From the NCBI GenBank assembly GCA_038748365.1, contig JBCDIZ010000003.1, positions 298,241 to 362,240 of the forward strand: 64,000 nt of DNA, read 5' to 3'. The stretch is from Alterisphingorhabdus sp038748365 (lineage in GTDB: Bacteria > Pseudomonadota > Alphaproteobacteria > Sphingomonadales > Sphingomonadaceae). Numbering within the stretch: position 1 is the stretch's first letter; the number at the start of each line of letters is the position of its first letter. Below are positions 8,466 to 18,007 of this stretch, piece after piece. The translations under genes and the position numbers were made by a program. A model generated the notes under the pieces. That model did not search any database. It saw only the letters and a program-made list of their open reading frames with translations, and had not been told where the DNA came from.

Positions 8466-10316
8466 ATGCCTTATCACCGCCACTTTCTCAATGCGATGCG
8501 CACCTTGCCGATACTTGTCCTTGCTGCCTGTGCTGCAACCGATAGCGACAATGTCGCCAGCTCGGTTCCACCAGCACCTAATGAAACGGCAACCGAGCAA
8601 GCTGAGAATCAGGACGCTGCGATCATGGCATTTTTTGAGGAAGTGCATAAAGCCGATCTCGAAAACTCCCCCTTCTTCAAATCCTATCTCGGCATAAGAG
8701 ATGCGGATTATAGCAAATGGGATGACCCCAGCGATGCCAAAGCCATTGCCGATTATGAACGCGGCCAGAAAGCCTTGGCCGATATGCGCGCCACGTTTGA
8801 ACCGGCAGCGCTCAACGCCTCAAACGCCCTCAGCTATCGCCTTTTCGAATATCAGGCAGAACGTGGACAACGCGCCTTTCCGTTTCGCAACAATGGTTAC
8901 ATCTTCGATCAAATGAACGGGGCGCAATCGCGACTTCCCGCCTTTCTCATCAATATACACCGGGTGAACACCGTCGAAGACGCCTTTGCCTATGTCTCAC
9001 GGATAAGCGAGATGGGCCCATTGCTCGATGCGCTCACCGCCCAGTCACGAGAGCGTGCTGAAAATGGCGTTATGCCGCCCAAATGGGTTTACCCTTATGT
9101 GATCTCGGACATTGAGAACCTCATCGATGGCGCCGATGGTAATGCGATATTGGCCGATTTTGACGCTAAGATCCAAAAGCTCGAGGTTGACGACACCATT
9201 AGAGCCGGTCTCTTTGGCGGCGCGAAAGATGCCTGGTGGGACACTGCCGTGCCAGCTTATCAACGCCTGCTTGCAGAAATGAAACGCCAACAAGCTATCG
9301 CCCCTACAGATGACGGCGTGTGGCGGTTCAAGGATGGCGCGGATTATTATGCCGAGCGGCTGCAAAACTATACCACCACCAATCTAACCGCAGATGAGAT
9401 CCACCAGATTGGCCTCGACAATGTCGCGCGCATCCATGGCGAGATGCGCAAAATCATGGATGAGGTAGGCTTTGAAGGAAGTTTGCAGGACTTCTTCAAA
9501 TACGTCCGCACGTCAGACGAATTCTATTTCGACACACGCGAGGCCTATCTTGCTGAGGCCAATGCCAAGATAAGCGCGATGGAGGCCAAGCTACCGGAAT
9601 ATTTCAACACGCTGCCCAAAGCACCTTTGGTGGTAAAACCGGTCGAAGCATTCCGGGAGAAATCCGCCGGCAAAGCCTTTTACCAAAGCCCGGCACCCGA
9701 TGGCTCGCGCCCCGGCACCTATTATGTCAATCTCTACAATCTGAAAGATATGTCGAAAAACGAGCTGGAGGCTCTGGCCTATCATGAGGCATTGCCCGGG
9801 CACCATCTCCAACGCGCCATCCAGACTGAGCTCGGCGAACTGCCACCCTTTCGCCGCTTTGGTGGCGTCACCGCCTATATCGAGGGCTGGGGCCTATATT
9901 CAGAGGAGCTCGGCAAGGATATGGGTTTCTATACCGATCCCTATTCCGATTTTGGGCGACTCGGCATGGAGCTATGGCGCGCTTGCCGATTGGTGGTCGA
10001 TACCGGCATTCATCACAAACGCTGGAGCCGCGAAGAAGCGATCCAGTATCTTACCGACAACACTCCCAATCCCGATGGTGATATCCGCAAGGCGATTGAG
10101 CGCTATATCGTCTATCCGGGTCAGGCTACGGCCTATATGATAGGCAAGCTGAAAATCATGGAGTTGCGTGATCGGGCAAGGACTCGCCTGGGTCCGCGCT
10201 TCACCTATGGCGATTTTCATGATGTGATCTTGCGCGCAGGACCGGTTCCGCTCACCATTTTGGAAGAGCGAGTCGATAACTGGCTTCGCAAGGAGCTTAT
10301 GATAGCGGGTGACTAG
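8466..10316 (+). CDS. DUF885 family lipoprotein, putative metallopeptidase
   Basis: A 616-residue exported protein. From the ATG at 8466 (or 8496) the N-terminus ends in a lipobox, LVLAAC, so it is probably a lipoprotein. The body matches the DUF885 family. The hallmark YHEALPGHHLQRAIQTEL near residue 440 looks like a zinc site (HExxxGHH), followed by a conserved YIEGWGLYSEELG block that could supply a further Glu ligand. FAMILY members are thought to be peptidases by distant similarity to M32/M3-type enzymes; the substrate is unknown. Start choice is uncertain because no strong ribosome binding site precedes either ATG. A strong hairpin terminator lies about 175 bases after the stop. Confidence 0.85.
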   Translation: MPYHRHFLNAMRTLPILVLAACAATDSDNVASSVPPAPNETATEQAENQDAAIMAFFEEVHKADLENSPFFKSYLGIRDADYSKWDDPSDAKAIADYERGQKALADMRATFEPAALNASNALSYRLFEYQAERGQRAFPFRNNGYIFDQMNGAQSRLPAFLINIHRVNTVEDAFAYVSRISEMGPLLDALTAQSRERAENGVMPPKWVYPYVISDIENLIDGADGNAILADFDAKIQKLEVDDTIRAGLFGGAKDAWWDTAVPAYQRLLAEMKRQQAIAPTDDGVWRFKDGADYYAERLQNYTTTNLTADEIHQIGLDNVARIHGEMRKIMDEVGFEGSLQDFFKYVRTSDEFYFDTREAYLAEANAKISAMEAKLPEYFNTLPKAPLVVKPVEAFREKSAGKAFYQSPAPDGSRPGTYYVNLYNLKDMSKNELEALAYHEALPGHHLQRAIQTELGELPPFRRFGGVTAYIEGWGLYSEELGKDMGFYTDPYSDFGRLGMELWRACRLVVDTGIHHKRWSREEAIQYLTDNTPNPDGDIRKAIERYIVYPGQATAYMIGKLKIMELRDRARTRLGPRFTYGDFHDVILRAGPVPLTILEERVDNWLRKELMIAGD

Positions 10317-10437
10317 GGGCCGCTCAGGCCCCCCCGTTTGCTATTCTTACCTATCAAGCCCTTGAGGGTAAATAATATTTCTTCGATTTCGCCAGGGTGT
10401 CGAATCTATCCAATCTTCTGAATCTGTAACCGCATAT

Positions 10438-10538
10438 ATGGGTGTTGCGACCCGAAGGGCTCCTGAAACTTGTACAGGAGTTCTTTCACTCAGCGGCCTG
10501 ACTTTTCCTAATGGATTCAGTCAGGTCGCTTTTTTTTG
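10438..10538 (+). ncRNA. Candidate small RNA or structured 3' UTR
   Basis: In the 280-base gap between the DUF885 gene and the AraC gene, three hairpins follow one another: GGGT/ACCC at 10440-10453, CTCCTG/CAGGAG at 10460-10480, and an 11-bp terminator stem at 10492-10530 followed by eight T residues. The terminator lies about 175 bases past the nearest stop codon, and the structured run resembles the 3' end of a free-standing small RNA. The 5' end and promoter are not clear, and no known RNA family is recognised. It could instead be the long 3' UTR of the DUF885 transcript. Confidence 0.35.
10492..10538 (+). terminator. Strong Rho-independent terminator
   Basis: The stem AGCGGCCTGAC (10492-10502) pairs with GTCAGGTCGCT (10520-10530): 11 pairs with one G-U, 17-base loop. 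It runs straight into an uninterrupted T-run (10530-10537). This is the clearest intrinsic terminator in the window. Confidence 0.85.
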
Positions 10539-10596
10539 TTACGCTTCTGGTCTATAGTGCGCTTTAGGGTAGCACTTAAAAACAAAGACTGGTCGC

Positions 10597-11436
10597 ATGC
10601 CATCACTGGAATATCATGCTCCCGCACCGGAATTGCGTGAATATGTGTCGATATTTTACCATTTCGAGTGCACCGAAGCGGAGTTTACAGATATTGAACG
10701 GGCAGCTGTTGCGCAGCTGCGTTTCCTGCTTGCAGGTGAAGCAGATATGGAATTTGCCGATGGGCATAAAGTCCATGCCCGTGGTCCGGTGCTGGTTGGC
10801 CCCACGACAGGCTATTATCGCTTCAGTATAAAGGGGCATTTCCGCATGTTCGGCATGGGGCTGCTGCCTGCTGGCTGGGGTGCAGCAACATCACGATCAG
10901 CGGCAGATATCGTGGACCGCGCTGTCCCGGCAGACGAGTTCTGGCCGCAAGCGGGCGACTATCTGGAACAGCTGAAAAATGCCAAAACCGTGCCAGGAAT
11001 GGTGGCGGGAGCCGGTGAGGTGCTGAAAGGGCTGGTCGATGCATCATCGCCAGATATCCTCGCCTTTACCAATATGGTTGACAGCTGGCTCGCTGCCGAC
11101 CCATCGCCCAGCGTGCCGGAATTGCGCACTATGACCAGCTTGTCGGACCGGCAACTGACCCGCAAGGTGAAGCAATTTTATGGCGTGCCGCCAAAATATC
11201 TGTCGCGCAAATATCGTGCATTGCGCGCAGCGCGGGCCATGGTGGATGCCAATGATGATGATGCCGATTATCTGCGCGATGCCTTTTACGACCAGTCGCA
11301 CATGATCCGCGAACTGAAGGTCTTTGCTGGAATGACCCCAAATGAAATTCGCTATCGCGAGGGCATTATTGCCAAGATGATCGATCAGCGCAGCCAGTTT
11401 GACGGTGAGATCAGCGCCCTGACTTCGCGCACATAA
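10597..11436 (+). CDS. AraC family transcriptional regulator
   Basis: A 279-residue regulator. The N-terminal 150 residues start with a PAPELREYVSIFYHFE block of the type found in AraC proteins with a DUF6597-like sensing domain. The C-terminal part carries two helix-turn-helix units: TSLSDRQLTRKVKQFYGVPPKYLSRKYRALRAARAM and then DQSHMIRELKVFAGMTPNEIRYR. The ligand and targets are not evident. It sits between a strong terminator and the SUF operon, 121 bases before sufR and in the same direction, but the operator-like palindrome before sufR suggests a separate promoter there. Confidence 0.85.
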   Translation: MPSLEYHAPAPELREYVSIFYHFECTEAEFTDIERAAVAQLRFLLAGEADMEFADGHKVHARGPVLVGPTTGYYRFSIKGHFRMFGMGLLPAGWGAATSRSAADIVDRAVPADEFWPQAGDYLEQLKNAKTVPGMVAGAGEVLKGLVDASSPDILAFTNMVDSWLAADPSPSVPELRTMTSLSDRQLTRKVKQFYGVPPKYLSRKYRALRAARAMVDANDDDADYLRDAFYDQSHMIRELKVFAGMTPNEIRYREGIIAKMIDQRSQFDGEISALTSRT

Positions 11437-11501
11437 TAGCCCGGCTGCCCGCTCAGGGCGATAGAATCCCCTTGCAAAATCCCATAAAACAAGCCATTTA
11501 G

Positions 11502-11528
11502 TAAATACTACTGATTTGGTCTTATTTA
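11502..11528 (+). promoter_or_regulatory. Candidate SufR/IscR-type operator
   Basis: An AT-rich imperfect inverted repeat, TAAATACTAC on the left (11502-11511) and GGTCTTATTTA on the right (11518-11528), centred 43 bases before the sufR GTG. It stands out against GC-rich surroundings. Rrf2-type iron-sulfur regulators commonly repress their own operon through such palindromes. The assignment is by position and symmetry only. Confidence 0.4.
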
Positions 11529-11557
11529 GATTCGGGCCGCAACTTACCGAGGATTTT

Positions 11558-12054
11558 GTGCGTCTTTCCAGCCTAGCCGATTATGCCGTTGTTCTGATGA
11601 GCGCTGCTGCGCGCCAGTGCGGTGCCAGTGCGGTGGTTAGCGGTGGCAGCGGTCGCCAGAGTGCGCGCAAGCTAGCCGAGGAAACCGGCATCCCACTGCC
11701 CACGGCGCAGAAGCTGGTGAGCCATTTGGCTGCGGCTGATCTGCTCGATTCGACTCGCGGTGCGGGAGGCGGCATCCGCCTGGCCCGCCCGCCAGCGACC
11801 ATCACCCTGACCCAGATTGTCGAGGCTGTCGATGGCCCGATCGCCGTCACCTCCTGCCTTGAGGCAGGTCACACCGCATGCATGCTCGAATCAACCTGTT
11901 CGGTCAAACCGCACTGGGCGGTAGTCAATAGCGCGATCCGCAATGCGCTTGATGCCGTCACACTCGCCGATCTGGCCAGCGCGCCTGGTTGTTCCGGCGC
12001 ACATATACCCGATTTTGAAGCCACCTCCCCCAAAGCCAAGATGGAACCGCATCT

Positions 12055-12058
<4 letters not shown>
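11558..12058 (+). CDS. sufR: SUF operon regulator, Rrf2 family
   Basis: A 166-residue DNA-binding protein. It opens RLSSLADYAVVLMSAAA, the typical start of Rrf2 proteins. It has a winged helix (about 35-75, including LAEETGIPLPTAQKLVSHL) and three cysteines at 100, 108 and 114 (SCLEAGHTACMLESTC) in the position where IscR/SufR proteins bind an Fe-S cluster. The start is GTG 11558 with GAGGA four bases before it; the longer ATG-initiated frame at 11516 lacks family similarity and would include the operator. It overlaps sufB by four bases (ATGA). It presumably senses cluster supply and represses the downstream operon. Confidence 0.9.
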
Positions 12059-13563
<1,505 letters not shown>

Positions 13564-13612
13564 TCCATGCCTGCCAGCCTCACTCCAACAGATGCGGCAA
13601 AGCGTCAAAACA

Positions 13613-13648
13613 CCCCTCCCCTTCAGGGGAGGGGCCGGGGGTGGGGGC
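13613..13648. repeat. Left hairpin repeat of the DUF559 cassette
   Basis: A perfect 9-bp palindrome CCCCTCCCC-TTCA-GGGGAGGGG (13613-13634) plus the flank CCGGGGGTGGGGGC. The whole unit is repeated in inverted orientation at 13997-14031 (about 33 of 36 bases match), so the two copies bracket the DUF559 gene as terminal inverted repeats. Confidence 0.85.
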
Positions 13649-13662
13649 TATCCGCCGGGCGC

Positions 13663-14061
13663 ATGGCTGAGCTGAAGGGCCACGCGCGCGATATGCGGAA
13701 CAACCCCACCGAGCCGGAAAAGCGGCTTTGGCGACATCTCTTGGGTGGCCAGCTGGAAGGTCATAAGTTCCGCCGTCAGGCCGTGATCGGCCAGTTTATT
13801 GCTGACTTTCTCTGTCCTGCCGAGAAACTGATTGTCGAGATTGATGGCCATACGCATGAGGCAAGCGATGATGCGAAGCGTGACGCTGTGCTTGCGCAAC
13901 GAGGCTATCGCACTCTGCGCTTCACCAATACCGATGTGATGCAGAATATGGATGGCGTGCTGCGCGCTATCCTTGAAGCATTGCACGAAGCCGAGCGCCC
14001 CCACCCCAACCCCTCCCCTGAAGGGGAGGGGGTAGAGAAAGATGAACATGCTCAAAATTGA
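13663..14061 (+). CDS. DUF559 / Vsr-like endonuclease domain protein
   Basis: A 132-residue protein of the DUF559 family (PF04480), which belongs to the PD-(D/E)XK-like nuclease fold related to Vsr repair endonucleases. It has the diagnostic order RNNPTEPEKRLWRHLLGGQL, GHKFRRQAVIGQFIADFLC, KLIVEIDGHTHE and a late RTLRFTNTDVMQNMDGVL; the Asp in IADF and the Glu in VEIDG are likely catalytic. The last 20 residues (PHPNPSPEGEG onwards) are translated from the right-hand repeat and then overlap sufC by 20 bases. The gene is unrelated to Fe-S assembly and appears inserted as a cassette. ATG 13663 is preferred; upstream codons fall in the left repeat. Confidence 0.85.
   Translation: MAELKGHARDMRNNPTEPEKRLWRHLLGGQLEGHKFRRQAVIGQFIADFLCPAEKLIVEIDGHTHEASDDAKRDAVLAQRGYRTLRFTNTDVMQNMDGVLRAILEALHEAERPHPNPSPEGEGVEKDEHAQN
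13997..14031. repeat. Right hairpin repeat of the DUF559 cassette
   Basis: Inverted copy of 13613-13648: GCCCCCACCCCAA followed by the palindrome CCCCTCCCC-TGAA-GGGGAGGGG (14010-14031). Its purine-rich outer arm lies only about 10 bases before the sufC ATG, so it may have supplied or altered the sufC ribosome binding site. Confidence 0.85.
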
Positions 14062-14791
14062 CAATCTCCACGCCGCCATTGGCGATAAGACTATCCTCAA
14101 GGGCCTTTCGCTCGAACTCAATCCCGGCGAGGTCCATGCGATTATGGGGCCCAATGGTGCGGGTAAATCGACCCTTTCCTATGTGCTGGGCGGGCGCGAT
14201 GGCTATGAAGTGACCGAGGGTAGTGCCAGCTTTGATGGCGAGGATATCCTCGATATGGATCCGCATGAGCGCGCCGCGGCGGGGCTGTTCCTGGGTTTCC
14301 AATATCCGGTAGAAATCCCCGGCGTGTCCAATCTGCAGTTTCTGCGCGAGAGCCTCAACGCCCAACGCCGTGCGCGTGGTGAGGAAGAGCTGTCTGGCGG
14401 TGCCTTTATCAAGCTCGCCAAGGAAAAGGCGGCGCTGCTCAAAATGGATATGGACATGCTCAAGCGCGCGGTGAATGTCGGCTTTTCCGGCGGCGAAAAG
14501 AAGCGCAACGAGATGGTGCAGATGGGCATTCTCGACCCCAAGCTCGCCATTCTCGACGAGACCGATAGCGGCCTTGATATCGACGCACTGCGTATTGTCG
14601 GCGAGGGCATCAATTCCATCATGCGCCAACCCGACAAGGCGGTGCTGCTGATCACCCATTATCAGCGCCTACTCGACATTGTGCAGCCTGATCATGTCCA
14701 TGTGCTCGCCAATGGCCGCATTGTGAAATCGGGTGGCCCCGAACTGGCGCTTGAGCTGGAAGAACAGGGCTATGAGGCAATTGCCGCATGA
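14042..14791 (+). CDS. sufC: Fe-S cluster assembly ATPase SufC
   Basis: A 249-residue ABC-type ATPase that powers the SufBCD scaffold. Walker A is GPNGAGKSTLSYVLGG, the signature motif FSGGEKKRNEMVQMG and Walker B LAILDETDSGLDID; H-loop LLITHYQRLL. These match SufC rather than transport ATPases. The ATG at 14042 lies only 10 bases after the DUF559 cassette's right repeat, and the cassette ORF overlaps its first 20 bases. It ends overlapping the next small gene by four bases (ATGA). Function is cytosolic, coupled to SufB and SufD. Confidence 0.97.
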   Translation: MNMLKIDNLHAAIGDKTILKGLSLELNPGEVHAIMGPNGAGKSTLSYVLGGRDGYEVTEGSASFDGEDILDMDPHERAAAGLFLGFQYPVEIPGVSNLQFLRESLNAQRRARGEEELSGGAFIKLAKEKAALLKMDMDMLKRAVNVGFSGGEKKRNEMVQMGILDPKLAILDETDSGLDIDALRIVGEGINSIMRQPDKAVLLITHYQRLLDIVQPDHVHVLANGRIVKSGGPELALELEEQGYEAIAA

Positions 14792-15114
14792 TCCTGCTCA
14801 CGCTCCTTTTGGCTTTTCAGGCAACGCCACAATCATCACCGGAAGCGGTTGATGCAGAGATCGTCGTTATCGGCCAGCGGCTGAACAGCCTGTCCATCAT
14901 GGTGGGGCGTGATCCGAAAGGTGATCTGACCTGCTCGCTTGACAAGTCGAGTGGCAGTCTGCGCCTCGACAAGCGCCTGTGTAAAACGGCTGCCAAATGC
15001 GTACGCGACAATGAAGACAATCCGTCTGATGCGATCATCAAGGCGTGCATTGATGACAAGAAACCCAAATTACTGGCGAAACTGCGCCGCGAAATGAAAG
15101 CCGAACGCCGATGA
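14788..15114 (+). CDS. Small exported protein within the suf operon (108 aa)
   Basis: A 108-residue protein with a short hydrophobic leader (MILLTLLLAFQATPQ) and then EIVVIGQRLNSLSIMVGRD, a phrase common at the mature start of small sphingomonad periplasmic proteins. Three or four cysteines follow (TCSLDKS, LCKTAAKCVRD, KACIDDK) and a basic tail KPKLLAKLRREMKAERR. No named family is recognised. ATGA overlaps with sufC upstream and sufD downstream tie its translation to the operon. Its apparent export contrasts with the cytosolic Suf proteins. It could be a passenger conserved by linkage; the Cys pattern would also suit disulfides or metal binding. Confidence 0.7.
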   Translation: MILLTLLLAFQATPQSSPEAVDAEIVVIGQRLNSLSIMVGRDPKGDLTCSLDKSSGSLRLDKRLCKTAAKCVRDNEDNPSDAIIKACIDDKKPKLLAKLRREMKAERR

Positions 15115-15872
15115 GCAACGTCCTCCCCCTACCCACCCGCCGCGATGAAAGCTGGCGCGATGGTGACCTGAAGGCGCTAGAAGCCGTTTGGGGCGAGTTG
15201 CCGCAGGGGCCGGAGCAGATCATCGTGCCTGCTGGCGAGAAGCAGACCAGGCAGATTATCCAGCCTGTGCCGATTGGTGGCGTCGCTGTAACCCATCTTG
15301 ATATCCGGCTTGAAGAAAATGCAAAAATAGCGATCCACCTGCTCGCCGCAGACAATGATTATGGTCGCATCCATATCGAGGCGACGCTGGGCAAAGGCGC
15401 GCATTTTGAGCTGGGCGGCGCGATTATCGGCACTGGCGATCAGACGCTGGAGATTGTCACCGAAGTCACTCATGCCGAACCCGAAGCCACCAGCAATCAG
15501 GTGGTCCGCTCGGTGCTGGGCGGCAAGGCCACCGGTTCCTTCCTCGGCAAGGTCAATGTCGCACGCGATGCGCAGCGCACCGATGCCGAACAGTCGGTCA
15601 AAGCGATGCTGCTCGACCGCACCGCCACCGCCAATGCCAAGCCAGAGCTCGAAATCTTCGCGGATGATGTGCAATGCGCCCATGGCGCCACTGTCGGTGA
15701 ACTCGACAAGCAGGCGCTGTTTTATATGGCATCGCGCGGCATTGAGCCCGTCACGGCACAGCGGCTGATGCTACAGGCGTTTATTGTTGATGCTTATGTT
15801 TCAGTCGAAGACGACGCCGCGCGTGAAGCGATTGAAGGGCGTGCGCTTGAGGCACTGGAGGCGATTCTTTGA
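15111..15872 (+). CDS. sufD: Fe-S cluster assembly protein SufD
   Basis: A 253-residue SufD, partner of SufB in the SufBCD scaffold. It is shorter than the 400-plus residues of E. coli SufD, as is usual in sphingomonads, because the N-terminal helical domain is reduced. The beta-helix core is present (THLDIRLEENAKIAIHLLAAD onward, GKGAHFELGGAIIG) as is the C-terminal end AKPELEIFADDVQCAHGATVGELDKQALFYMASRGI, which carries the conserved Cys-Ala-His. ATGA overlap with the preceding small gene and TTGA overlap with the following one indicate tight translational coupling. Confidence 0.95.
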   Translation: MSNVLPLPTRRDESWRDGDLKALEAVWGELPQGPEQIIVPAGEKQTRQIIQPVPIGGVAVTHLDIRLEENAKIAIHLLAADNDYGRIHIEATLGKGAHFELGGAIIGTGDQTLEIVTEVTHAEPEATSNQVVRSVLGGKATGSFLGKVNVARDAQRTDAEQSVKAMLLDRTATANAKPELEIFADDVQCAHGATVGELDKQALFYMASRGIEPVTAQRLMLQAFIVDAYVSVEDDAAREAIEGRALEALEAIL

Positions 15873-16219
15873 GCGCAGTATTGGCCATTTTGCTGTTACA
15901 GCAACCACAAATGCCCCCTGAACTAGGGTCAGCAAAGGCGTGCCTGCTGCAAGAGGCCGAGCAGGTTCCCGCCGAAGTCCTGGCTGAAGACAAAGATTCC
16001 TGGCGGCTAGTGGAAGCGGCTGTGGACGCCTGTGAAGCCCAAATTGCAGTGGAGGCGGACAAACAATTGCCTATACTCGCGCAACATCATCCGTCGATAT
16101 CGATTGCTGAAATTTCTGAAGCTCTGAAGGAAAAAGCGCAATATCTTGTCGCCTATGCTTTGATTGCGCGCGCTAATGGCCGCCAATCCTATGGTCATAG
16201 CGCAGAGGTGAAACAATGA
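15869..16219 (+). CDS. Small hypothetical protein within the suf operon (116 aa)
   Basis: A 116-residue protein that probably starts at TTG 15869, overlapping the sufD stop (TTGA); the next ATG would remove the hydrophobic leader SAVLAILLLQQ. The mature part is helical and acidic with two cysteines (KACLLQEA and DACEAQIA). Its alternating leader-helix-Cys design is similar in size to the other small suf-operon gene at 14788, but the sequences are not obviously related. It overlaps sufS by four bases (ATGA). No family is recognised. Export is likely but the leader is short, so a membrane-tethered form is possible. Confidence 0.6.
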   Translation: MSAVLAILLLQQPQMPPELGSAKACLLQEAEQVPAEVLAEDKDSWRLVEAAVDACEAQIAVEADKQLPILAQHHPSISIAEISEALKEKAQYLVAYALIARANGRQSYGHSAEVKQ

Positions 16220-17439
16220 ACGCGCCCACTACCATAACCACCAGCTCTGTCGCTGACTTCCCCGGTCTGACCGATGCGGACGGCCAGCGCTGGCATTATC
16301 TCGATACCGCTGCTTCGGCGCAGAAGCCACAAGCGGTGATCGATGCCATGAGCCGCGCCATGGGCGAAGACTATGCCACCGTCCATCGCGGCGTATATGC
16401 GCGCTCGGCCAATATGACCATGGCGTTTGAAGCCGCGCGTGAGCGGGTGGCGACATTTATCGGCGCCGCATCCCCCAATGAATGCGTATTTGTCCGCGGC
16501 GCAACCGAGGGCATCAATCTGGTGGCTCAGAGCTGGGGCAGCGTGAATATCCAAGCGGGTGACCGCATCATGCTAAGTCAGTTGGAGCATCACAGCAATA
16601 TCGTGCCGTGGCAGCTACTTGCCGAGAAACAGGGCGCGTATATTGATGTCTGCCCGCTGACTGACGATGGCCGGATTGATCTCGACTGGCTCGAAGCCAA
16701 TCTCACCGAACAGCACAAGATCGTCGCACTGGCGCATGTTTCCAATGTGCTGGGTTCGATCCTCGGTGTAAAACGCGCCGCAAAAGCCGCTCATGCTGTG
16801 GGTGCGAAGCTGTTGCTTGATGGCTGTCAAGCCGCACCGCGCATGCGGCTCAACATGGCAGAACTGGGCTGTGATTTTTACGTCTTTTCCGGCCACAAGC
16901 TTTATGGCCCCACCGGTGTCGGCGTTCTATGGGCACCGGAAGAAACACTCAACGCTATGCCGCCTTATCAGGGTGGTGGCGCGATGATCGACCGCGTAAC
17001 CTTTGACAAAACCACTTACGCCCCCGCGCCGGGACGGTTTGAGGCCGGCACGCCGATGATCGCCGAGGTGATCGCACTGCACGCCGCGATTGACTATGTC
17101 GATGCACGTAACCCGGAGAAACTGTTCCAGCATGAGGCCGAACTGGTGCGCCAGGCGCGTGAGCAACTCAGCCAGATCAATTCTATCCGGTTATTTGGGC
17201 CGGAGAAATCGGCGGGTATTCTCTCCTTCACCATGGAAGGGGTGCATCCGCATGATATCGGCACTATATTGGATGAGGAACAGGTGGCGATCCGCGCCGG
17301 GCATCATTGTGCCCAGCCGCTGATGGATCATCTCGGCGTGCCCGCCACCGCGCGGGCCAGTTTCGGGCTTTATTCAGACGCGGACGATGTCGCAGCACTG
17401 ATGCGCGGCCTTAAACGCGTCGCAACGATATTCGGCTAA
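16216..17439 (+). CDS. sufS: Cysteine desulfurase SufS
   Basis: A 407-residue class V PLP enzyme that removes sulfur from cysteine for cluster assembly. The PLP lysine is in FSGHKLYGPTGVGVLW (near residue 227), and the persulfide-forming cysteine is in IRAGHHCAQPLMDHLG (near 360). The short loop around that Cys is the hallmark of group II (SufS/CsdA) rather than IscS. The N-terminal block YLDTAASAQKPQAVIDAM and the TEGINLVAQSWG motif also match. It is coupled by ATGA to the small gene before it. No sufE is visible here, so the sulfur acceptor must come from elsewhere or from an unrecognised protein. Confidence 0.96.
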   Translation: MNAPTTITTSSVADFPGLTDADGQRWHYLDTAASAQKPQAVIDAMSRAMGEDYATVHRGVYARSANMTMAFEAARERVATFIGAASPNECVFVRGATEGINLVAQSWGSVNIQAGDRIMLSQLEHHSNIVPWQLLAEKQGAYIDVCPLTDDGRIDLDWLEANLTEQHKIVALAHVSNVLGSILGVKRAAKAAHAVGAKLLLDGCQAAPRMRLNMAELGCDFYVFSGHKLYGPTGVGVLWAPEETLNAMPPYQGGGAMIDRVTFDKTTYAPAPGRFEAGTPMIAEVIALHAAIDYVDARNPEKLFQHEAELVRQAREQLSQINSIRLFGPEKSAGILSFTMEGVHPHDIGTILDEEQVAIRAGHHCAQPLMDHLGVPATARASFGLYSDADDVAALMRGLKRVATIFG

Positions 17440-17464
17440 GGATGACAATAGGCGGGACAGGATT

Positions 17465-17971
17465 ATGACCGACACACGCAATATCACGGTTGAGGAAGTG
17501 GACAGCGTTGAAGCGCCGAAAAAGGTACGCGTCAACGATACCGTTGATGCTGCGCTGGCGGCCGAGAAAGAAGCCGAAGCGGGTGCCAATAATGAAGAGC
17601 GTCAAAAGGATTATCTGGAAGGCTTTCTGGCGCAGACACCGAGCGCCAACGCTGCAGGTCAGCCTGGTGGTGAAATCTATGACGGGATTATCGAAACCCT
17701 GCGTGAAATTTATGACCCGGAAATTCCGGTCAATATCTATGATCTCGGCCTGATTTATGGCGTCGAGGTCACAGATGATGGCCATGCGATTGTCTCCATG
17801 ACGCTGACCACGCCCAATTGCCCGGTAGCGGAAACCATGCCCGGCGAGGTGGAGATGCAGGTCGGCGCGGTGCCTGGCGTCGGTCATGCCGAGGTCAATC
17901 TGGTCTGGGATCCGCCTTGGGATCCCGGCAAGATGAGCGATGATGCAAAATTAGAGCTGGGTATGCTATAG
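17465..17971 (+). CDS. sufT: SUF system protein SufT (DUF59/MIP18 family)
   Basis: A 168-residue protein with an N-terminal acidic, low-complexity extension (about 1-55, VDAALAAEKEAEAGANNEE) and a C-terminal DUF59 domain (about 58-165). The domain shows IIETLREIYDPEIPVNIYDLGLIYGVEV and the Cys-containing TTPNCPVAETMPGEVE, then LVWDPPWDPGKMSDDAKLELGML. The MIP18/SufT family acts in Fe-S maturation under high demand. It starts 25 bases after sufS with no overlap, in the same operon. Confidence 0.92.
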   Translation: MTDTRNITVEEVDSVEAPKKVRVNDTVDAALAAEKEAEAGANNEERQKDYLEGFLAQTPSANAAGQPGGEIYDGIIETLREIYDPEIPVNIYDLGLIYGVEVTDDGHAIVSMTLTTPNCPVAETMPGEVEMQVGAVPGVGHAEVNLVWDPPWDPGKMSDDAKLELGML

Positions 17972-18007
17972 ATTATTAAAAGTTCGATTTGTTTCGGAGG
18001 TGAATAA

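Noticed and set aside
10438..10557. A 39-codon frame starting at ATG 10438
   Set aside because: It runs through all three hairpins and the terminator T-run and lacks a ribosome binding site.
13567..13662. Longer N-terminus of the DUF559 protein
   Set aside because: These codons are the left hairpin repeat (TPPLQGRGRGWGLS) and not part of the conserved domain, which begins at 13663.
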